Source: Durusdinium trenchii (taxonomy: Eukaryota > Sar > Dinophyceae > Suessiales > Symbiodiniaceae). From it: 64,000 bases of DNA. The stretch lies in contig CAXAMN010008446.1 in the NCBI GenBank assembly GCA_963970005.1, positions 471,752 to 535,751 on the forward strand. Reading direction: 5' to 3'. Shown here one piece after another: positions 63,746 through 64,000 of the stretch; within the stretch, counting starts at the first letter, position 1; every line of letters starts with the position of its first letter. The translations under genes were made by a program, and so were the position numbers. The notes below the pieces were generated by a model that worked only from the letters and a program-made list of their open reading frames with translations, did no database searches and was not told the DNA's origin.

Positions 63746-64000
63746 GCCACCAACGGAAAAACCGCCACCGCCACCGGCTCGCGTGGTTATCAGGGGCCCA
63801 GAGGTGACCTGGGGGTGTACCCTCCGCCAAGAAAATGACTGACAGGAATGGTCCCAAGACCAACTTTAAAGGTTGGAAGATCCGTGAGCAAAGCTGCTGG
63901 ATCTTCTAACTGGGATTCACAACACGTGGTTCATGCTCACGCCCGTCTTCCATTTGAAGAAACTATACTCACTGGAACTTTACCTACATTGACCCCTCAT

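Noticed and set aside
1-64000. tRNA, rRNA and other standard RNA genes
   Set aside because: I looked for B-box-like GGTTCGAATCC and rRNA-like blocks on both strands and saw none convincing; a covariance-model scan would be decisive.

Overview
The window is nuclear DNA from a dinoflagellate, most likely Symbiodiniaceae-like. That call rests on the gene structure visible here. Tiny exons sit in long introns. Many 5' splice sites are GC, and a few are GA, instead of GT. Acceptors are AG followed by G. All recognisable exons lie on the minus strand, as in unidirectional dinoflagellate gene clusters. Several exon families also match protein families I recall only from Symbiodiniaceae genomes. No bacterial operons, tRNA, rRNA or CRISPR were found. 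Long open frames are rare, so most annotation comes from exon-by-exon reading of the minus strand.

Region 1 (about 1.2-13.5 kb, minus) is a cGMP-dependent protein kinase gene cut into about 21 exons of 31-100 nt. It begins with an MGC acylation-type N-terminus and encodes three successive cyclic-nucleotide-binding domains. Reading phase can be carried through nearly every junction once GC and GA donors are allowed. The kinase domain is not seen and should lie left of the window. Region 2 (about 15-38 kb) is exon-poor. It holds scattered GC3-rich, exon-like minus-strand segments of unknown protein(s), foldback (MITE-like) elements, 42-bp tandem repeats, and a 63-bp satellite inside a 1.39-kb segmental duplication (27.8-30.5 kb). 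Region 3 (38.8-40.6 kb, minus) encodes an AIG1/GIMAP-like GTPase joined through a coiled coil to a C-terminal RING finger, with its frame broken at short homopolymers. From 41 to 44.2 kb there are more exon-like pieces and telomere-like 10-bp arrays, ending at a 10-N gap whose two flanks share 12 identical bases.

Region 4 (44.2-62.3 kb) is visibly AT-richer, full of CGATCGAT and ATGCAT motifs, and carries two large multi-exon genes head-to-tail on the minus strand. Gene A (about 62.2-53.9 kb) has acidic and lysine-rich regions with an RG-rich patch, then motifs resembling C5-methyltransferase motifs I and IV. Gene B (53.2-45.8 kb) has a lysine-rich N-terminus, then a large exon whose GDGC, ELRGDW and CFMC motifs recall tnp2/Plavaka-type transposases. 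Both belong to multicopy families I remember from dinoflagellates. Their side-by-side arrangement in an AT-rich island, with related repeats on both sides of gene B, is the best candidate here for an undescribed mobile or formerly mobile system. The last 1.7 kb returns to GC-richer sequence with one exon-like segment.
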